Shown: positions 27,080 to 36,065, counted from the stretch's first letter. The stretch is DNA of 64,000 nt from Paraburkholderia phenoliruptrix (GCF_019511605.1 NZ_JAEUAV010000032.1:1-64000); one strand, 5' to 3'. Numbers and translations: made by a program. The notes: generated from the letters alone by a model not told the origin.

Positions 27080-27784
27080 ATGGACGATTCCTTTCTCAGC
27101 GCGCGCGATTTCGCGTCGCATCCCCAGTACATCTCTCCCAGCTACGGTTCGTCGGTCAAACGCGGCCCGACGCGTCCGTTGATTCCGCTGAAGGAAAAGC
27201 TGCGCGACCAGCGCGTGCCCGTGTACGGCACCGAAGACCTCGGCGCGCTCGACAACGACCTCACGCGCAACGCCGTGCGTAACGGCGAGCCGCTTGGCGA
27301 ACGCATCATCGTGACGGGCCGCGTGCTCGACGAAGGCGGCCGCCCGGTGCGCAACACGCTCGTCGAAATCTGGCAGGCCAATGCCGCCGGCCGTTATGTG
27401 CACAAGGTCGATCAGCACGACGCGCCGCTCGATCCGAACTTCCTCGGCGCCGGCCGCTGCCTGACGGATAACGAAGGCCGCTACCGTTTCCTGACCATCA
27501 AGCCGGGCGCGTACCCGTGGGGTAATCATCCGAACGCCTGGCGTCCGAATCACATTCACTTCTCGCTGTTCGGCGAGCATTTCGGCTCGCGGCTCGTCAC
27601 GCAAATGTATTTTCCCGGCGACCCGCTGCTGGCGTTCGATCCGATCTTCCAAGGGACGCCCGAACACGCGCGCGACCGGCTGATCGCTAAATTTTCGCTC
27701 GACACCACGCAAGAGTCCTACGCGCTCGGCTACGACTTCGACATCGTGCTGCGCGGCCGCAACGAAACCCCGATGGAGCGCTAA
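27080..27784 (+). CDS. pcaH: Protocatechuate 3,4-dioxygenase beta subunit
   Basis: This 234-residue catalytic subunit opens the ring of protocatechuate by intradiol cleavage to beta-carboxy-cis,cis-muconate. The non-haem Fe(III) ligands fit the family: Tyr in KPGAYPWGNHPNAWRPNH and His residues in NHIHFSLFG, with the intradiol core LVEIWQANAAGRYVHKVDQH. AAGGAG precedes the ATG at 27080. pcaG follows after 3 bp. The rest of the beta-ketoadipate pathway (pcaBCDIJF) is not in this window. Confidence 0.95.
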   Translation: MDDSFLSARDFASHPQYISPSYGSSVKRGPTRPLIPLKEKLRDQRVPVYGTEDLGALDNDLTRNAVRNGEPLGERIIVTGRVLDEGGRPVRNTLVEIWQANAAGRYVHKVDQHDAPLDPNFLGAGRCLTDNEGRYRFLTIKPGAYPWGNHPNAWRPNHIHFSLFGEHFGSRLVTQMYFPGDPLLAFDPIFQGTPEHARDRLIAKFSLDTTQESYALGYDFDIVLRGRNETPMER

Positions 27785-27787
27785 GCC

Positions 27788-28375
27788 ATGACCACTCTCA
27801 AGCAAACGCCCTCGCAGACGGTTGGGCCCTACTTCGCATACGGTCTGTGCCCGCAGCAATACGACTTCGACTTCAAGAGCCTCTTCACGCCCGTTCTCGC
27901 GGACCGCGAGGCGGCCGGCGAACACATCGCGATTGTCGGCCAGGTGTTCGACGGGGACGGCAAGGTCATCAGCGACGCGATGCTGGAAGTGTCGCAAGTG
28001 GATGCGAACGGCCACTACCCTGAATCGCGCGAGGAAATCCTGAAGACGGGCTTTCGCGGCTTTGCGCGCGTCGGCACCGGCACGGATCCGCACAAGCGCT
28101 TCGTCGTGGAGACGGTCAAGCCTGGCCGCGTGAGTGCGGACGAGGCGCCGCATCTGAACGTGATCGTTACGATGCGGGGCATGCTGCTGCACGCTTTCAC
28201 GCGAATCTACTTCGAGGACGAAGCGCAAGCCAACGAACGAGACCCCGTATTGGCGACAGTGCCGGCTGATCGCCGCGATACGCTCATTGCGCGCCGCGAT
28301 CCGAACGCAGCCAACGTGTATCGCTTCGACATCTATATGCAAGGCGACAAGGAAACGGTGTTTTTCGACCTGTAA
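27788..28375 (+). CDS. pcaG: Protocatechuate 3,4-dioxygenase alpha subunit
   Basis: This 195-residue subunit begins with the family opening LKQTPSQTVGPYFAYGLCPQQ and has the intradiol core MLEVSQVDANGHYPES and HLNVIVTMRGMLLHAFTRIYFED. It lacks the full set of iron ligands, as alpha subunits do, and pairs with PcaH to form the active site. It starts 3 bp after pcaH and is followed by a strong terminator. Confidence 0.95.
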   Translation: MTTLKQTPSQTVGPYFAYGLCPQQYDFDFKSLFTPVLADREAAGEHIAIVGQVFDGDGKVISDAMLEVSQVDANGHYPESREEILKTGFRGFARVGTGTDPHKRFVVETVKPGRVSADEAPHLNVIVTMRGMLLHAFTRIYFEDEAQANERDPVLATVPADRRDTLIARRDPNAANVYRFDIYMQGDKETVFFDL

Positions 28376-28461
28376 CGCCGATTTCTCACACTTTCATGTA
28401 GCTTTCATCTACACTCAAGTCGATCCGTCCAGCGACTGGATCGCGAAACTCCAGGTAGTTG

Positions 28462-28486
28462 AGCCCGCCTTGCGCGGGCTTTTTTT
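28462..28486 (+). terminator. Rho-independent terminator of pcaHG
   Basis: AGCCCGC (28462-28468) pairs with GCGGGCT (28474-28480) around loop CTTGC and is followed by six more T. It lies 87 bp after pcaG and just before the end of the convergent pbpG-like gene. A second weaker dyad (CGATCC..GGATCG) lies just upstream. Confidence 0.85.
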
Positions 28487-28513
28487 CGCACTCGCTGCAA
28501 CAGCGGACCGCCG

Positions 28514-29761
28514 TCACCTCAGCGAGCAACCCAGCCAGCGGCGGATTCTGATTACGTCCGCAAGATGGTCGCGCGGGCCTGGCGCGCCAAGCACGACAAT
28601 GTCGATGGGTCGGCCGTGCACCATCATTCGCACGACGACGCAGTGCCCGGCTTCATTAATGAAGCCGGTTTTCTGCAACACGATCGAGCGGTCGCCCCCT
28701 CTCACGAGCGCATTCGAGTTGTGATAACTCAGGCTCGCGCGCCGGCCGCCGGGAAATACCAGCTGAGCGCGGTCTGTCGAATAGGCGCGAATCAGCGGAT
28801 AGCGGCTCGCTGCCGCCACGAGCCTGGCGAGGTCGCGCGCCGTCGACACGTTGTGCGGCGACAGGCCGGTGCCGTTCACGAACCGCGTATGGCGCATGCC
28901 GAGCGCACGTGCCTTTGCATTCATCGCGGCCACGAAGCCCGGCCTGCCGCCCGCGTAATCGCGGCTCAACGCGGCAGCCGCGCGATTCTCCGACGACATC
29001 AGCGCAATGTGCAGCATGTCGTGGCGAGGCAGAACCGAGCCCACACTCAGGCGCGATCCGGTGAACTTGTCGAAATCCTGGTCCTGAACCGTGACGTTGA
29101 GCGGCGCATCGAGCGCGTGTTTCGCGTCGAGCGACACTACTGCCGTCATTAGTTTGGATATCGAAGCAATAGGCATTACCGTGTCGGCCTGTTTTTCCGT
29201 GAGCACGGTTTGCGTTCGCTCGTCGATCACAAACACCGAACGCGAGCGCAGCAATGCTCGCGACTTCGGCGTATAGCCGCAGCGCGGCAACAGGCGAAGT
29301 CTCGCATGCGCCGCGTGCGCTCCATGGGCCGACGTACGCGAGGCCGCTACAGGTTGCCGCTTCCGATGCACGGTCACGCTCGCCGGGTGCTTCGGACCGC
29401 GTGGTTCGCGGACAATGCGTGCGGCCTGGCGGCGCGCTTTGGGCGCAAGCTTGCTTGCATGCAGCGGACGCTCCGTGTCGGTGATGTGTTTGCGCTTGTG
29501 CGCGACACGCTGCCGCGCCTTGTGCCTGGCAACTTTCTTCGCCTTGCTCCCGGTCCGCGCTTGCGCCTTCGAGAAGTGCCGCACCGGCGGCGACACATGG
29601 CGGCTCACACGAACCGACGCTTGCCGGGGAGGCTCGTGAGCCGCCCCGAACGTCCAGCCGATGTTCAGCCACAACAGCGCGAACACGGCGGCACAGCGAA
29701 GCCACGCAGCAAAATGGAAAACAGGAAATGACAATGAAGGAGTGACTCGACGGTACGGCAT
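28514..29761 (-). CDS. pbpG: D-alanyl-D-alanine endopeptidase (PBP7/8 type) with long basic linker
   Basis: This 415-residue periplasmic serine peptidase of the S11 family acts on peptidoglycan cross-links. The catalytic motifs are SISK (Ser200-Lys203), SEN (257-259) and KTG (364-366). ATG 29761 is chosen because GGAAG lies upstream; it gives an N-terminal hydrophobic segment (about 13-40). Residues about 45-160 are very rich in Lys, Arg, His and Ala, with no similarity to the catalytic domain, so the protein is about 100 residues longer than E. coli PBP7. That region may bind peptidoglycan, teichoic-like polymers or nucleic acid by charge; this is inference. Confidence 0.85.
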   Translation of the reverse strand: MPYRRVTPSLSFPVFHFAAWLRCAAVFALLWLNIGWTFGAAHEPPRQASVRVSRHVSPPVRHFSKAQARTGSKAKKVARHKARQRVAHKRKHITDTERPLHASKLAPKARRQAARIVREPRGPKHPASVTVHRKRQPVAASRTSAHGAHAAHARLRLLPRCGYTPKSRALLRSRSVFVIDERTQTVLTEKQADTVMPIASISKLMTAVVSLDAKHALDAPLNVTVQDQDFDKFTGSRLSVGSVLPRHDMLHIALMSSENRAAAALSRDYAGGRPGFVAAMNAKARALGMRHTRFVNGTGLSPHNVSTARDLARLVAAASRYPLIRAYSTDRAQLVFPGGRRASLSYHNSNALVRGGDRSIVLQKTGFINEAGHCVVVRMMVHGRPIDIVVLGAPGPRDHLADVIRIRRWLGCSLR

Positions 29762-29941
29762 GCAGCTTCCAGTTCTGTGGCGCGCGCCTTCAATGCCGAA
29801 AATGAGGAGGAGAACCGAGCGAGCGCGCCACCGGCAAAAGAGCGGAGATGTTAATGGAGATCGCACACACGATCAACGCGAAACTGCCAACGAGTCGGCG
29901 CGCAACTGGCATGCGCGCGCACTGCAGTGACCCGCCGGCGC

Positions 29942-30208
29942 TCAGCAGCGGAAGTGCTCGATGTTTTGCCCCGCGTAAATGGCGCGTGCCAGCCAGTCAG
30001 GTTTCTCGCCATGTCCGTCCCACGTATTACCGAATGCATCGCGATAAATGACCGCGCGCGTCGCGCTGGCGTCCGCTTCAATCGACTCGGCGAGTGCTTC
30101 TATCGTGATGCCGTATTCGTCCATGCGCCGGCGTATCCACACGATCAGGCGCTCGCGTGCATTGCCGTCGAGGTCGAACAGCCGTTGTTGTTCTTCTCGC
30201 TCTTTCAT
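29942..30208 (-). CDS. Small H-NS family nucleoid protein
   Basis: This 88-residue protein has a helical, charged N terminus (ERLIVWIRRRMDEYGITIEALAESIE) and a C-terminal H-NS DNA-binding domain, VIYRDAFGNTWDGHGEKPDWL, matching the YRDP..G.TWSGRGR.P.WL consensus. The usual GRGR loop reads GHGE here, so the basic AT-hook-like grip on the minor groove is weakened and made partly acidic. It could be a modulator of H-NS rather than a strong binder. No Shine-Dalgarno is clear. It stands alone upstream of a LysE gene. Confidence 0.8.
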   Translation of the reverse strand: MKEREEQQRLFDLDGNARERLIVWIRRRMDEYGITIEALAESIEADASATRAVIYRDAFGNTWDGHGEKPDWLARAIYAGQNIEHFRC

Positions 30209-30522
30209 AAGTAACGGTGTGGCAGTTGATAGTGCCTGCGATTGAAAAGAAAAAAGATCTGGCTGGAAGAACGCGAAGCCTTTCTGTTATTCCCGAATGA
30301 GTGACACCGGGTATTGGGGAATTCGCCGCGATTGCTCGAATTGCACCCCGCGCTGCGGTGTTCCGAAGCAGCTTCAGCGTATGGAGCGCGATTCTAGCAT
30401 TCAAATATTTGCGGCTGCCGCCAGCGTGTACGCGGGACACCCATGCTATCTTTCAATGACGTTGTCCATTCCCAAACAATGACCGCAATGAAGGCCGATA
30501 GTCAGAACAAGGAGACGCAACC
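30209..30522. other. Intergenic region between H-NS-like and lysE-type genes
   Basis: This 314-bp divergent spacer holds no gene that I can support. It contains moderately AT-rich patches (30235-30300, 30400-30475), consistent with promoters for both flanking genes, and the AAGGAG ribosome site of the exporter at its right end. Confidence 0.5.
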
Positions 30523-31158
30523 ATGCCAGCCTCAACCGCCATCCTCACCATTCTTGCCGCGCTGCTATTGGGCGCAATGAGTCCCGGACCGAGCTTCGTT
30601 ATCGTCGCTAGAAATGCCATTGGTCTTTCGCGCGGGGACGGCCTCGCCACTGCGCTCGGCATGGGAATAGGCGGCGTGTTTTTTAGCGGTATTGCACTGC
30701 TCGGCTTGTACACGTTGCTTGCCACCGTCGAATGGCTTTATATCGGCCTGAAAGTGGCCGGCGGACTTTACCTCGTTTATCTGGCCTCGAAGATCTGGCG
30801 CGGCGCCGCTAAACCGCTGGCATTCGACGCGGGCCAACGTGCCTCCACCAATCCGCGTAAATCTTTCTGGGTCGGCCTCAGCACGCAACTGAGCAACCCC
30901 AAGACGGCGGTTTACTACGGCAGCATCTTCGCGGCGCTGTTGCCGCAACATCCGCCGCTGTGGTGCTACTTCGCATTGCCGCCTGCAATTTTCTGCATTG
31001 AAGCCGGCTGGTACACGATAGTTGCGTTGTGCTTTTCGAGCCGGCGTCCGCGCGAGATCTATCTGCAGTGGAAAGCGTGGATCGACCGCGTCGCCGCCAG
31101 TGCGGTCGCCGCACTTGGCTTGCGTCTGATCGTGACCGCGCACAAGGTGGGGATCTGA
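30523..31158 (+). CDS. LysE/RhtB family amino-acid exporter
   Basis: This 211-residue inner-membrane protein has the LysE signature AALLLGAMSPGPSFVIVARNAIG at the N terminus and about five to six hydrophobic helices. NPRKSFWVGLSTQLSNPKTAVYYGSIF is the typical central motif. A clear AAGGAG precedes ATG 30523. The substrate is probably an amino acid or derivative such as homoserine or threonine but cannot be read from sequence. It is a single-gene unit. Confidence 0.9.
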   Translation: MPASTAILTILAALLLGAMSPGPSFVIVARNAIGLSRGDGLATALGMGIGGVFFSGIALLGLYTLLATVEWLYIGLKVAGGLYLVYLASKIWRGAAKPLAFDAGQRASTNPRKSFWVGLSTQLSNPKTAVYYGSIFAALLPQHPPLWCYFALPPAIFCIEAGWYTIVALCFSSRRPREIYLQWKAWIDRVAASAVAALGLRLIVTAHKVGI

Positions 31159-31463
31159 GCCGAACAGCGAGTTGAACCACGACATAAAGCCCGATACGAA
31201 CCGCCATCCGGATAGCCCCATAAACGGGGCCATCTTGCAAACCCACGGCAGAACTGGCGGTGCGCGGCACATCAGAACAGTTACAAGTTAATTGTTGACG
31301 CTGGTGTGCCGCAGCGGTTACTGTGGCATCCGAAGTTCAAGAAGTTCGATTGCTGTTCATCAATGTCTCGCTCCTCAGCGGTATTCGTTGTCCTCTCCCT
31401 CCTTGACGCTTCTCCCGCTCTTTCGCAGAGCACATCTTCTATTTCTTTTCTCAGGGGTTCTTT
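31159..31463. other. Intergenic region and leader of the cold-shock gene
   Basis: This 305-bp spacer has no gene. Its right half, about 31330-31463, is a pyrimidine-rich untranslated leader for the cold-shock gene, and long leaders of this kind are common in cspA-type genes. Confidence 0.55.
31295..31324 (+). promoter_or_regulatory. Candidate sigma-70 promoter of cspA-like gene
   Basis: TTGACG (31295-31300) and TACTGT (31319-31324) are spaced 18 bp apart and would give a leader of about 130 nt before the ATG at 31464, the usual length for a cold-shock mRNA. Confidence 0.45.
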
Positions 31464-31667
31464 ATGGATACCGGTACCGTTAAGTGGTTCAACGACAGCA
31501 AAGGCTTTGGCTTCATCACCCCGGACAAGGGCGGCGACGACCTGTTCGCGCACTTCTCCGAAATCAAGGGCAATGGCTTCAAGACGCTCGCTGAAAACCA
31601 AAAGGTGAGCTTCGAGACCAAGCAGGGCCCGAAGGGTCTGCAAGCGGCCAACATCACGCCGCTCTAA
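31464..31667 (+). CDS. cspA: Cold-shock protein, CspA family
   Basis: This is a 67-residue OB-fold RNA chaperone. It has RNP1 KGFGFITP and RNP2 DLFAHFSEI, preceded by the family opening [11 protein letters not shown]. Such proteins melt RNA structure, often at low temperature, though some Burkholderia copies are constitutive. A long leader and a hairpin after the stop frame it as a single-gene transcript. Confidence 0.95.
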   Translation: MDTGTVKWFNDSKGFGFITPDKGGDDLFAHFSEIKGNGFKTLAENQKVSFETKQGPKGLQAANITPL

Positions 31668-31681
31668 GCAAAGCATGAAGG

Positions 31682-31709
31682 GCTCGGTGTCCGGCATCGG
31701 ACATCGGGC
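31682..31709 (+). terminator. Hairpin after cspA
   Basis: GCTCGGTGTCCG (31682-31693) pairs with CGGACATCGGGC (31698-31709) over 12 positions with two G-T wobbles and a GCAT loop, 14 bp after the stop. There is no T run, so it may be a processing or Rho-assisted 3' end. Confidence 0.45.
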
Positions 31710-31958
31710 TGCAGCGACATCCTCGCGGAGTTTCATCTCCCACAGTTGGCGCGCGACCGCTTCAGAGTTGCGGTGGTATTCGCAATTCGCCCGAGCGCCA
31801 AACGCCTCGTTGCACCTCATCCCCCTTTCGGCTTCAACGCCTTTTTAGCTCTCCGGCTGCGTTCTGATTCGGCTCGCAATGGCTTTGAATCGGCTCGTCC
31901 GCGCGACTCATTGAAAGTTCGCACGGCGGCGCGCGCCCGCACATCATTAAAATTCAAA

Positions 31959-32183
31959 ATGCAAAACAAACATATTCATCATTACAACGGCTATGCCGTC
32001 AAACCTTCGGCGCACCGTTTGCCCGACGGTACGTTTTCGTCCAACCTGTTGCTCGAACGCGCCGATAGCGCGCGCTGCGAGGGTCTCTACCAGTTCTACT
32101 CGCTCGACTACTTCGCCGACGAAGAACAGGCCCTGCAGCATTCCGCACGCTGGGCCCACGAGTGGGTCGATACGCGCGGTTGA
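31959..32183 (+). CDS. Small conserved hypothetical protein
   Basis: This is a 74-residue cytosolic protein, MQNKHIHHYNGYAVKPSAHR followed by a beta-rich core (GTFSSNLLLERADSAR) and an acidic helix (DEEQALQHSARWAHEWVDTRG). The spacing of aromatic and charged residues and the codon use look like a real gene, and it ends cleanly before the chemoreceptor gene. I do not recognise a named family. A longer upstream frame exists to 31746 but looks less protein-like. Confidence 0.6.
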   Translation: MQNKHIHHYNGYAVKPSAHRLPDGTFSSNLLLERADSARCEGLYQFYSLDYFADEEQALQHSARWAHEWVDTRG

Positions 32184-32383
32184 CGCATACAGAAGCGTCA
32201 TAGTGCGCCGTTCTGCGCTTTTGACGCTCTTTACCAGCGCACGGCGAGCGCAACCGCTCGCTCCGCTGCCCGTTTTCTCGGCACGCGGATAAAGAATCGG
32301 CCTCGACAGCCGTTATGCGAACTATGGCGCGGCCCCGCCCGCGCACCCTATTTTTCGCGTCCAACGCACTGTCGAATCCGATA

Positions 32384-33943
32384 ATGAACCGTCTGACACT
32401 GAAACAGAAGTTGTGGGTGCCCCTGCTGCTTTGCTGGGCAGCGCTGCTGATCGTAACCATCGTCAACGCGCTCGATGCACGTAGCGCGCAACTGGACGCG
32501 CGCCGCGCGGCTCTTGCGGACGTCACCGACATGGCCGCCTCGATTGTCGCGGACTACGCGAAGAAGGCGGAGGCCGGCAAGCTCTCCGTCGACGAAGCCA
32601 AGCAGCAGGCCATCGCCCGCGTCAACGCGCAGCGTTACGGCACGTCGGGCTACGTGACGATCGTACGCGGCGACTCGGTGATGATCGCTCACCCGATGAG
32701 CCCCAAACTCAACGGCAAGGACATGAGCGGCTTTCGCGACGCGAAGGGCAACGCGCTCTATCACGAGATCGCCGCAGCGGGCGGCTCCGCGGCGGGCTCC
32801 GGCTATCTGCGCTACTGGTGGCCGAAGCCCGGCGAGACGAAGCCGAGCGAAAAAATCGGCTACGTGAAGCGCTTTGCGCCGTGGAACTGGGACTTCATTG
32901 CAGGCGCCTACATGGACGACATCCAGGCGCAGTTCTACGAGACATTGCTGCGCTCAGGCGGCATGCTGCTGGTGCTGGGCGTGCTCGTGTCGTTCGTCGC
33001 GTCGCGCGTGGTGAGCAATGTGTCGCGCTCGATCGGCGGCGAGCCGTCCGCGGCCGCGCAGATCGCCATGCGGATCGCTCGCGGCGACCTGGCTACACCC
33101 ATCGACCTGCGCCGCGGCGACACCACAAGTCTGCTGTTCTCGCTGCGCGAAATGCGCGATCAACTCGCAGCCACCGTCGCACGCATCAAGACTTCCGCCG
33201 AGACGATCACCGTCGCTTCCAAGGAAATTGCCGCCGGCAATCTCGACCTGTCGAGCCGCACCGAAGAGCAGGCGGCGTCGTTGCAGCAGACCGCCGCCAG
33301 CATGGACGAACTGACCAAAACCGTCACGCAGAACGCCGACAACGCCGCAACGGCTTCCGATCTGGCTAAAGACGCGTCGAGCATCGCTGCGCGCGGCGGC
33401 GAAGTGGTCAACGACGTCGTCGAAAAAATGGCCGGCATTACCGAGAGTTCGCGCAAGATCGGCGAGATCATCAACGTGATCGAGGGCATTGCGTTCCAGA
33501 CCAACATTCTTGCGCTCAATGCCGCCGTAGAAGCCGCGCGCGCCGGCGAGGAAGGCCGCGGTTTTGCGGTCGTCGCGGGCGAAGTCCGCAATCTCGCGCA
33601 GCGCAGCGCGACGGCAGCCAAGGAAATCAAGGTGCTGATCGACCAGTCCGTCGAGCAGGTCGGCGAAGGCTCGACGCTGGCCGGCCGCGCGGGCAGCACG
33701 ATCGGCGAAGTGGTCGAGGCAGTGCGCCGCGTCACGGCGATCATGAATGAAATTTCGGCGGCGTCCAAGGAGCAGAGCTCCGGCATTGGCGAAGTGAATC
33801 TCGCGATCCGCCAGATGGACGACGTCACCCAGCGCAACGCGGCACTGGTCGAGCAGGCAGCGGCCGCCGCCGGTTCGCTCGACGAGCAGACCGAGCAGTT
33901 GCGCGAGGCCGTCGCCGTGTTCAAGGTCGAACAACCGGCCTGA
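32384..33943 (+). CDS. Methyl-accepting chemotaxis protein with single-Cache sensor
   Basis: This 519-residue transmembrane chemoreceptor is anchored by helices at about 8-28 and 190-210. Between them is an sCache_2 sensor ([50 protein letters not shown]). A HAMP segment and a long cytoplasmic signalling domain follow; its hairpin tip reads [20 protein letters not shown] then [19 protein letters not shown] start at ATG 32384, [15 protein letters not shown], just before the first helix. No C-terminal CheR pentapeptide is seen. sCache_2 domains often bind small organic acids. Confidence 0.9.
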   Translation: MNRLTLKQKLWVPLLLCWAALLIVTIVNALDARSAQLDARRAALADVTDMAASIVADYAKKAEAGKLSVDEAKQQAIARVNAQRYGTSGYVTIVRGDSVMIAHPMSPKLNGKDMSGFRDAKGNALYHEIAAAGGSAAGSGYLRYWWPKPGETKPSEKIGYVKRFAPWNWDFIAGAYMDDIQAQFYETLLRSGGMLLVLGVLVSFVASRVVSNVSRSIGGEPSAAAQIAMRIARGDLATPIDLRRGDTTSLLFSLREMRDQLAATVARIKTSAETITVASKEIAAGNLDLSSRTEEQAASLQQTAASMDELTKTVTQNADNAATASDLAKDASSIAARGGEVVNDVVEKMAGITESSRKIGEIINVIEGIAFQTNILALNAAVEAARAGEEGRGFAVVAGEVRNLAQRSATAAKEIKVLIDQSVEQVGEGSTLAGRAGSTIGEVVEAVRRVTAIMNEISAASKEQSSGIGEVNLAIRQMDDVTQRNAALVEQAAAAAGSLDEQTEQLREAVAVFKVEQPA

Positions 33944-34010
33944 TCCGGGCAGCGGAACGGCGACTCGCCGCGCGTCGAGGTGCAGTGACGCACCTTTCGC
34001 GAAAGCAAAA

Positions 34011-34036
34011 AAAAGGTGCCCCGAGGGGCACCTTTC
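34011..34036. terminator. Bidirectional terminator between chemoreceptor and porin genes
   Basis: GGTGCC (34015-34020) and GGCACC (34027-34032) form a stem that can extend to 8 bp, with a run of A on the left and T on the right. It serves the plus-strand chemoreceptor and the minus-strand porin, whose stop is at 34064. Confidence 0.8.
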
Positions 34037-34063
34037 TCTACAACAAGCAGCTTCTGCTGAAGC

Positions 34064-35206
34064 TTAGAAGCGGTGACGCAGACCGACCGTAGCAGCCGTC
34101 TGGTTCTTCGACGACGACGGAGCTTGCGTGATGTCGCCGCTGTAGATCGAAGCGACGCCGCCGTCGCCCATTGCGTGCTGGTACACGGCTTGAGCGTAGA
34201 CGTCCGTGCGGCGCGACAGAGCGTAGTCAGCCTGCAGGCCGATCTGGTGGTAACGCACCGAGGTCGAACCGCCGTTCGCAGCAACGCCGTAGCCCTTGCC
34301 GTCCGTGAACGTGTAAGCAACGCCCAGGCCCAGAGCCGGGGTCAGGTTGTACTTGCCGTTGACTTCGTAGTTGTTGGCACGCAGCGATTGCTGAAGGCCG
34401 GTAACGTTGTCGATACGCGATTGCGTCCATGCCAGGCCAACCGTAGCCGGGCCGAACGAGTACGAACCAGCCGCGCCGAATTCACGCTGACGGAAGTTGC
34501 CCGTCAGACCAGCGAATGCGCCGTCCGAAGCGCCGCCGTTGCTAGCCGTGCCAGCTGCGTTCGTTGCGCCCGGGTTGTTCTGCTGCGCGTAAGCAGCACC
34601 CAAACGCAGACCTTGCCACTGGTATGCAGCGCCCAAGCTGTATTCGCGATTGTTTGCGAATGCGCCAGCCTGGTTCGAGAAGCCGTACGTGCCGCCGAAC
34701 GTGAAGCCAGCGTAGTTAGCGCTCGTGTACTTGACCGAGTTGTTAACCGCGAAGCCGCCGTTCGTGTTCAGGTTGTCGTTGTTGAACGGGTGCGCGAAGT
34801 ACGTGCCGCCCCAGCTGCCCGTTGCGGTCAGCGGTGCCAGGAAGTCTTGCGCTGCGTCGTATTGACGGCCCAGCGTGACGGTACCGAATTGCGCGCTCGA
34901 CAGACCGACGAATGCCTGACGGTTGAACATGCCGTTGTTGTTCGCGAAGCGGCCGTTGTTGACGTTAAAACCGCTTTCCAACGTGAAGATTGCCTTCAGG
35001 CCGTTGCCCAGGTCTTCCGAGCCGCGCAGACCGAAGCGGCTCTGGTCGATGCCGCCGCTGCCAGCTGCCCACTTGGAGCTGTGAGCAACGTTGCTCGTGT
35101 AGGTCACGCCTGCGTCCAGCAGACCGTACAGGGTGACGCTGCTTTGTGCGTGAGCGACGGAAGCGAACGATGCGGCAACCGCAACGACGATGAGACTCTT
35201 TTTCAT
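34064..35206 (-). CDS. Gram-negative porin (OmpC/Opc-like)
   Basis: This 380-residue outer-membrane porin has a signal peptide MKKSLIVVAVAASFASVAHA, followed by QSSVTLYGLLDAGVTY, the standard start of Burkholderia trimeric porins. Alternating beta-strand patterns run throughout, with RFGLRGSEDLGNGLKAIFTLE and FVGLSSAQFGTVTLGRQYD, and the C-terminal strand ends in QTAATVGLRHRF with the terminal Phe required for assembly. The start at 35206 is set by the signal peptide. Expression should be high, fitting the strong terminator. Confidence 0.93.
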   Translation of the reverse strand: MKKSLIVVAVAASFASVAHAQSSVTLYGLLDAGVTYTSNVAHSSKWAAGSGGIDQSRFGLRGSEDLGNGLKAIFTLESGFNVNNGRFANNNGMFNRQAFVGLSSAQFGTVTLGRQYDAAQDFLAPLTATGSWGGTYFAHPFNNDNLNTNGGFAVNNSVKYTSANYAGFTFGGTYGFSNQAGAFANNREYSLGAAYQWQGLRLGAAYAQQNNPGATNAAGTASNGGASDGAFAGLTGNFRQREFGAAGSYSFGPATVGLAWTQSRIDNVTGLQQSLRANNYEVNGKYNLTPALGLGVAYTFTDGKGYGVAANGGSTSVRYHQIGLQADYALSRRTDVYAQAVYQHAMGDGGVASIYSGDITQAPSSSKNQTAATVGLRHRF

Positions 35207-35810
35207 GCGTGGGACTCCTGTTCGATAAATTTTCGCGAGGGGAGCGGGACCAGCCTCGACAGCACGAGCACGTGCCGCCGCCCTATCGCCGAACCTTGCC
35301 GGTACGGCCGGGCACCCTCTGAACGAAGCGTGAGTGTAGGGGGACACCCTAATAGTCGCGCGAGCAATTCTCGCAACACGGTCTTGCAGGATCGGCAATA
35401 ATCCGACGGCGAGGGCGAGTAAGTTGCTGAATTCTTAGAGAAAAACGCAAAAAGGGACAGAGGCGGCGTTTGCGTGAGACATAATTAATTTGCAACTTAT
35501 CAATAACTTTGGTTGCGCGAATGCAACAGCTCGTAATAGCCGTGAAGTAATTCTGCGGGTTGAAAAATGGACGAGGCGGCCGAACGTTGCTTATTAATTA
35601 GGCAGACACGCGATACAGAATCGCGCGATTAATTATTTTAAAAATTGTGGAACTCAATTAGCCGGATATTGTCGCATTTGACGAATTCATCGATTGGCTT
35701 ATCGCCGTTGTTCGCGATCTCGGGCCTGATGCGCTGCATAACGGTGACAATGATCGGATGACAGCCCTCGCTTGCGGATGCCGAGATCAGCCGGCTTTCT
35801 CCCGCAAAAT

Positions 35811-35835
35811 AAAAGCCGCCCTTCAGGCGGCTTTT
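35811..35835 (-). terminator. Perfect 10-bp stem, terminator-like
   Basis: AAAAGCCGCC (35811-35820) and GGCGGCTTTT (35826-35835) pair perfectly around CTTCA. Read on the minus strand it is followed by ATTTTG, so it may end transcripts coming from the small gene at 36239-36066; it could also act on the plus strand. Confidence 0.65.
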
Positions 35836-35895
35836 CGCGCGATTGCGGCAAAGGCGCCGCATCCACTTATTTCGATGCTACTCATAGGGTGAAGC

Positions 35896-35963
35896 CTTCA
35901 GCACGGGCGTGTCCGGAGGTAATCTGCGGCGCCGACCGCCGCGTGACTCACCCGGTGCTGAAA
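35896..35963. other. Nested hairpin element
   Basis: Outer arms CTTCAGCAC-GGG (35896-35907) and CCC-GGTGCTGAAAG (35951-35964) pair with one bulged G. Inside, GCGGCG (35926-35931) pairs with CGCCGC (35937-35942). The asymmetric internal loop holds GGAGG. It lies in a gene-free stretch and may be a structured RNA or operator. Confidence 0.35.
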
Positions 35964-36065
35964 GCGGACGGCAATGCATCGAACAGCCTTCCATCTACAT
36001 TAACGGCACGGCCGTTCGTCTTTTCACGCGTAGTTTCCCTAATTCCGGCAAGGCGCCTCGCTGAA

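Larger units (their letters stand above)
35207..36065. other. 859-bp gene-poor region with several dyads
   Basis: There is no gene that I can support here. 35440-35640 is strikingly AT-rich for this genome and probably includes the porin promoter. It also holds TAATTA..CGCGAT-ACAGA-ATCGCG..TAATTA (35595-35635). A terminator-like hairpin lies at 35811-35835 and a nested hairpin at 35896-35963. A 74-codon minus frame (35638-35862) runs through the terminator stem and is not convincing. Confidence 0.5.

Noticed and set aside
35638-35862. A 74-codon minus-strand frame
   Set aside because: Its start region is the terminator-like stem at 35811-35835 and no ribosome site precedes it.
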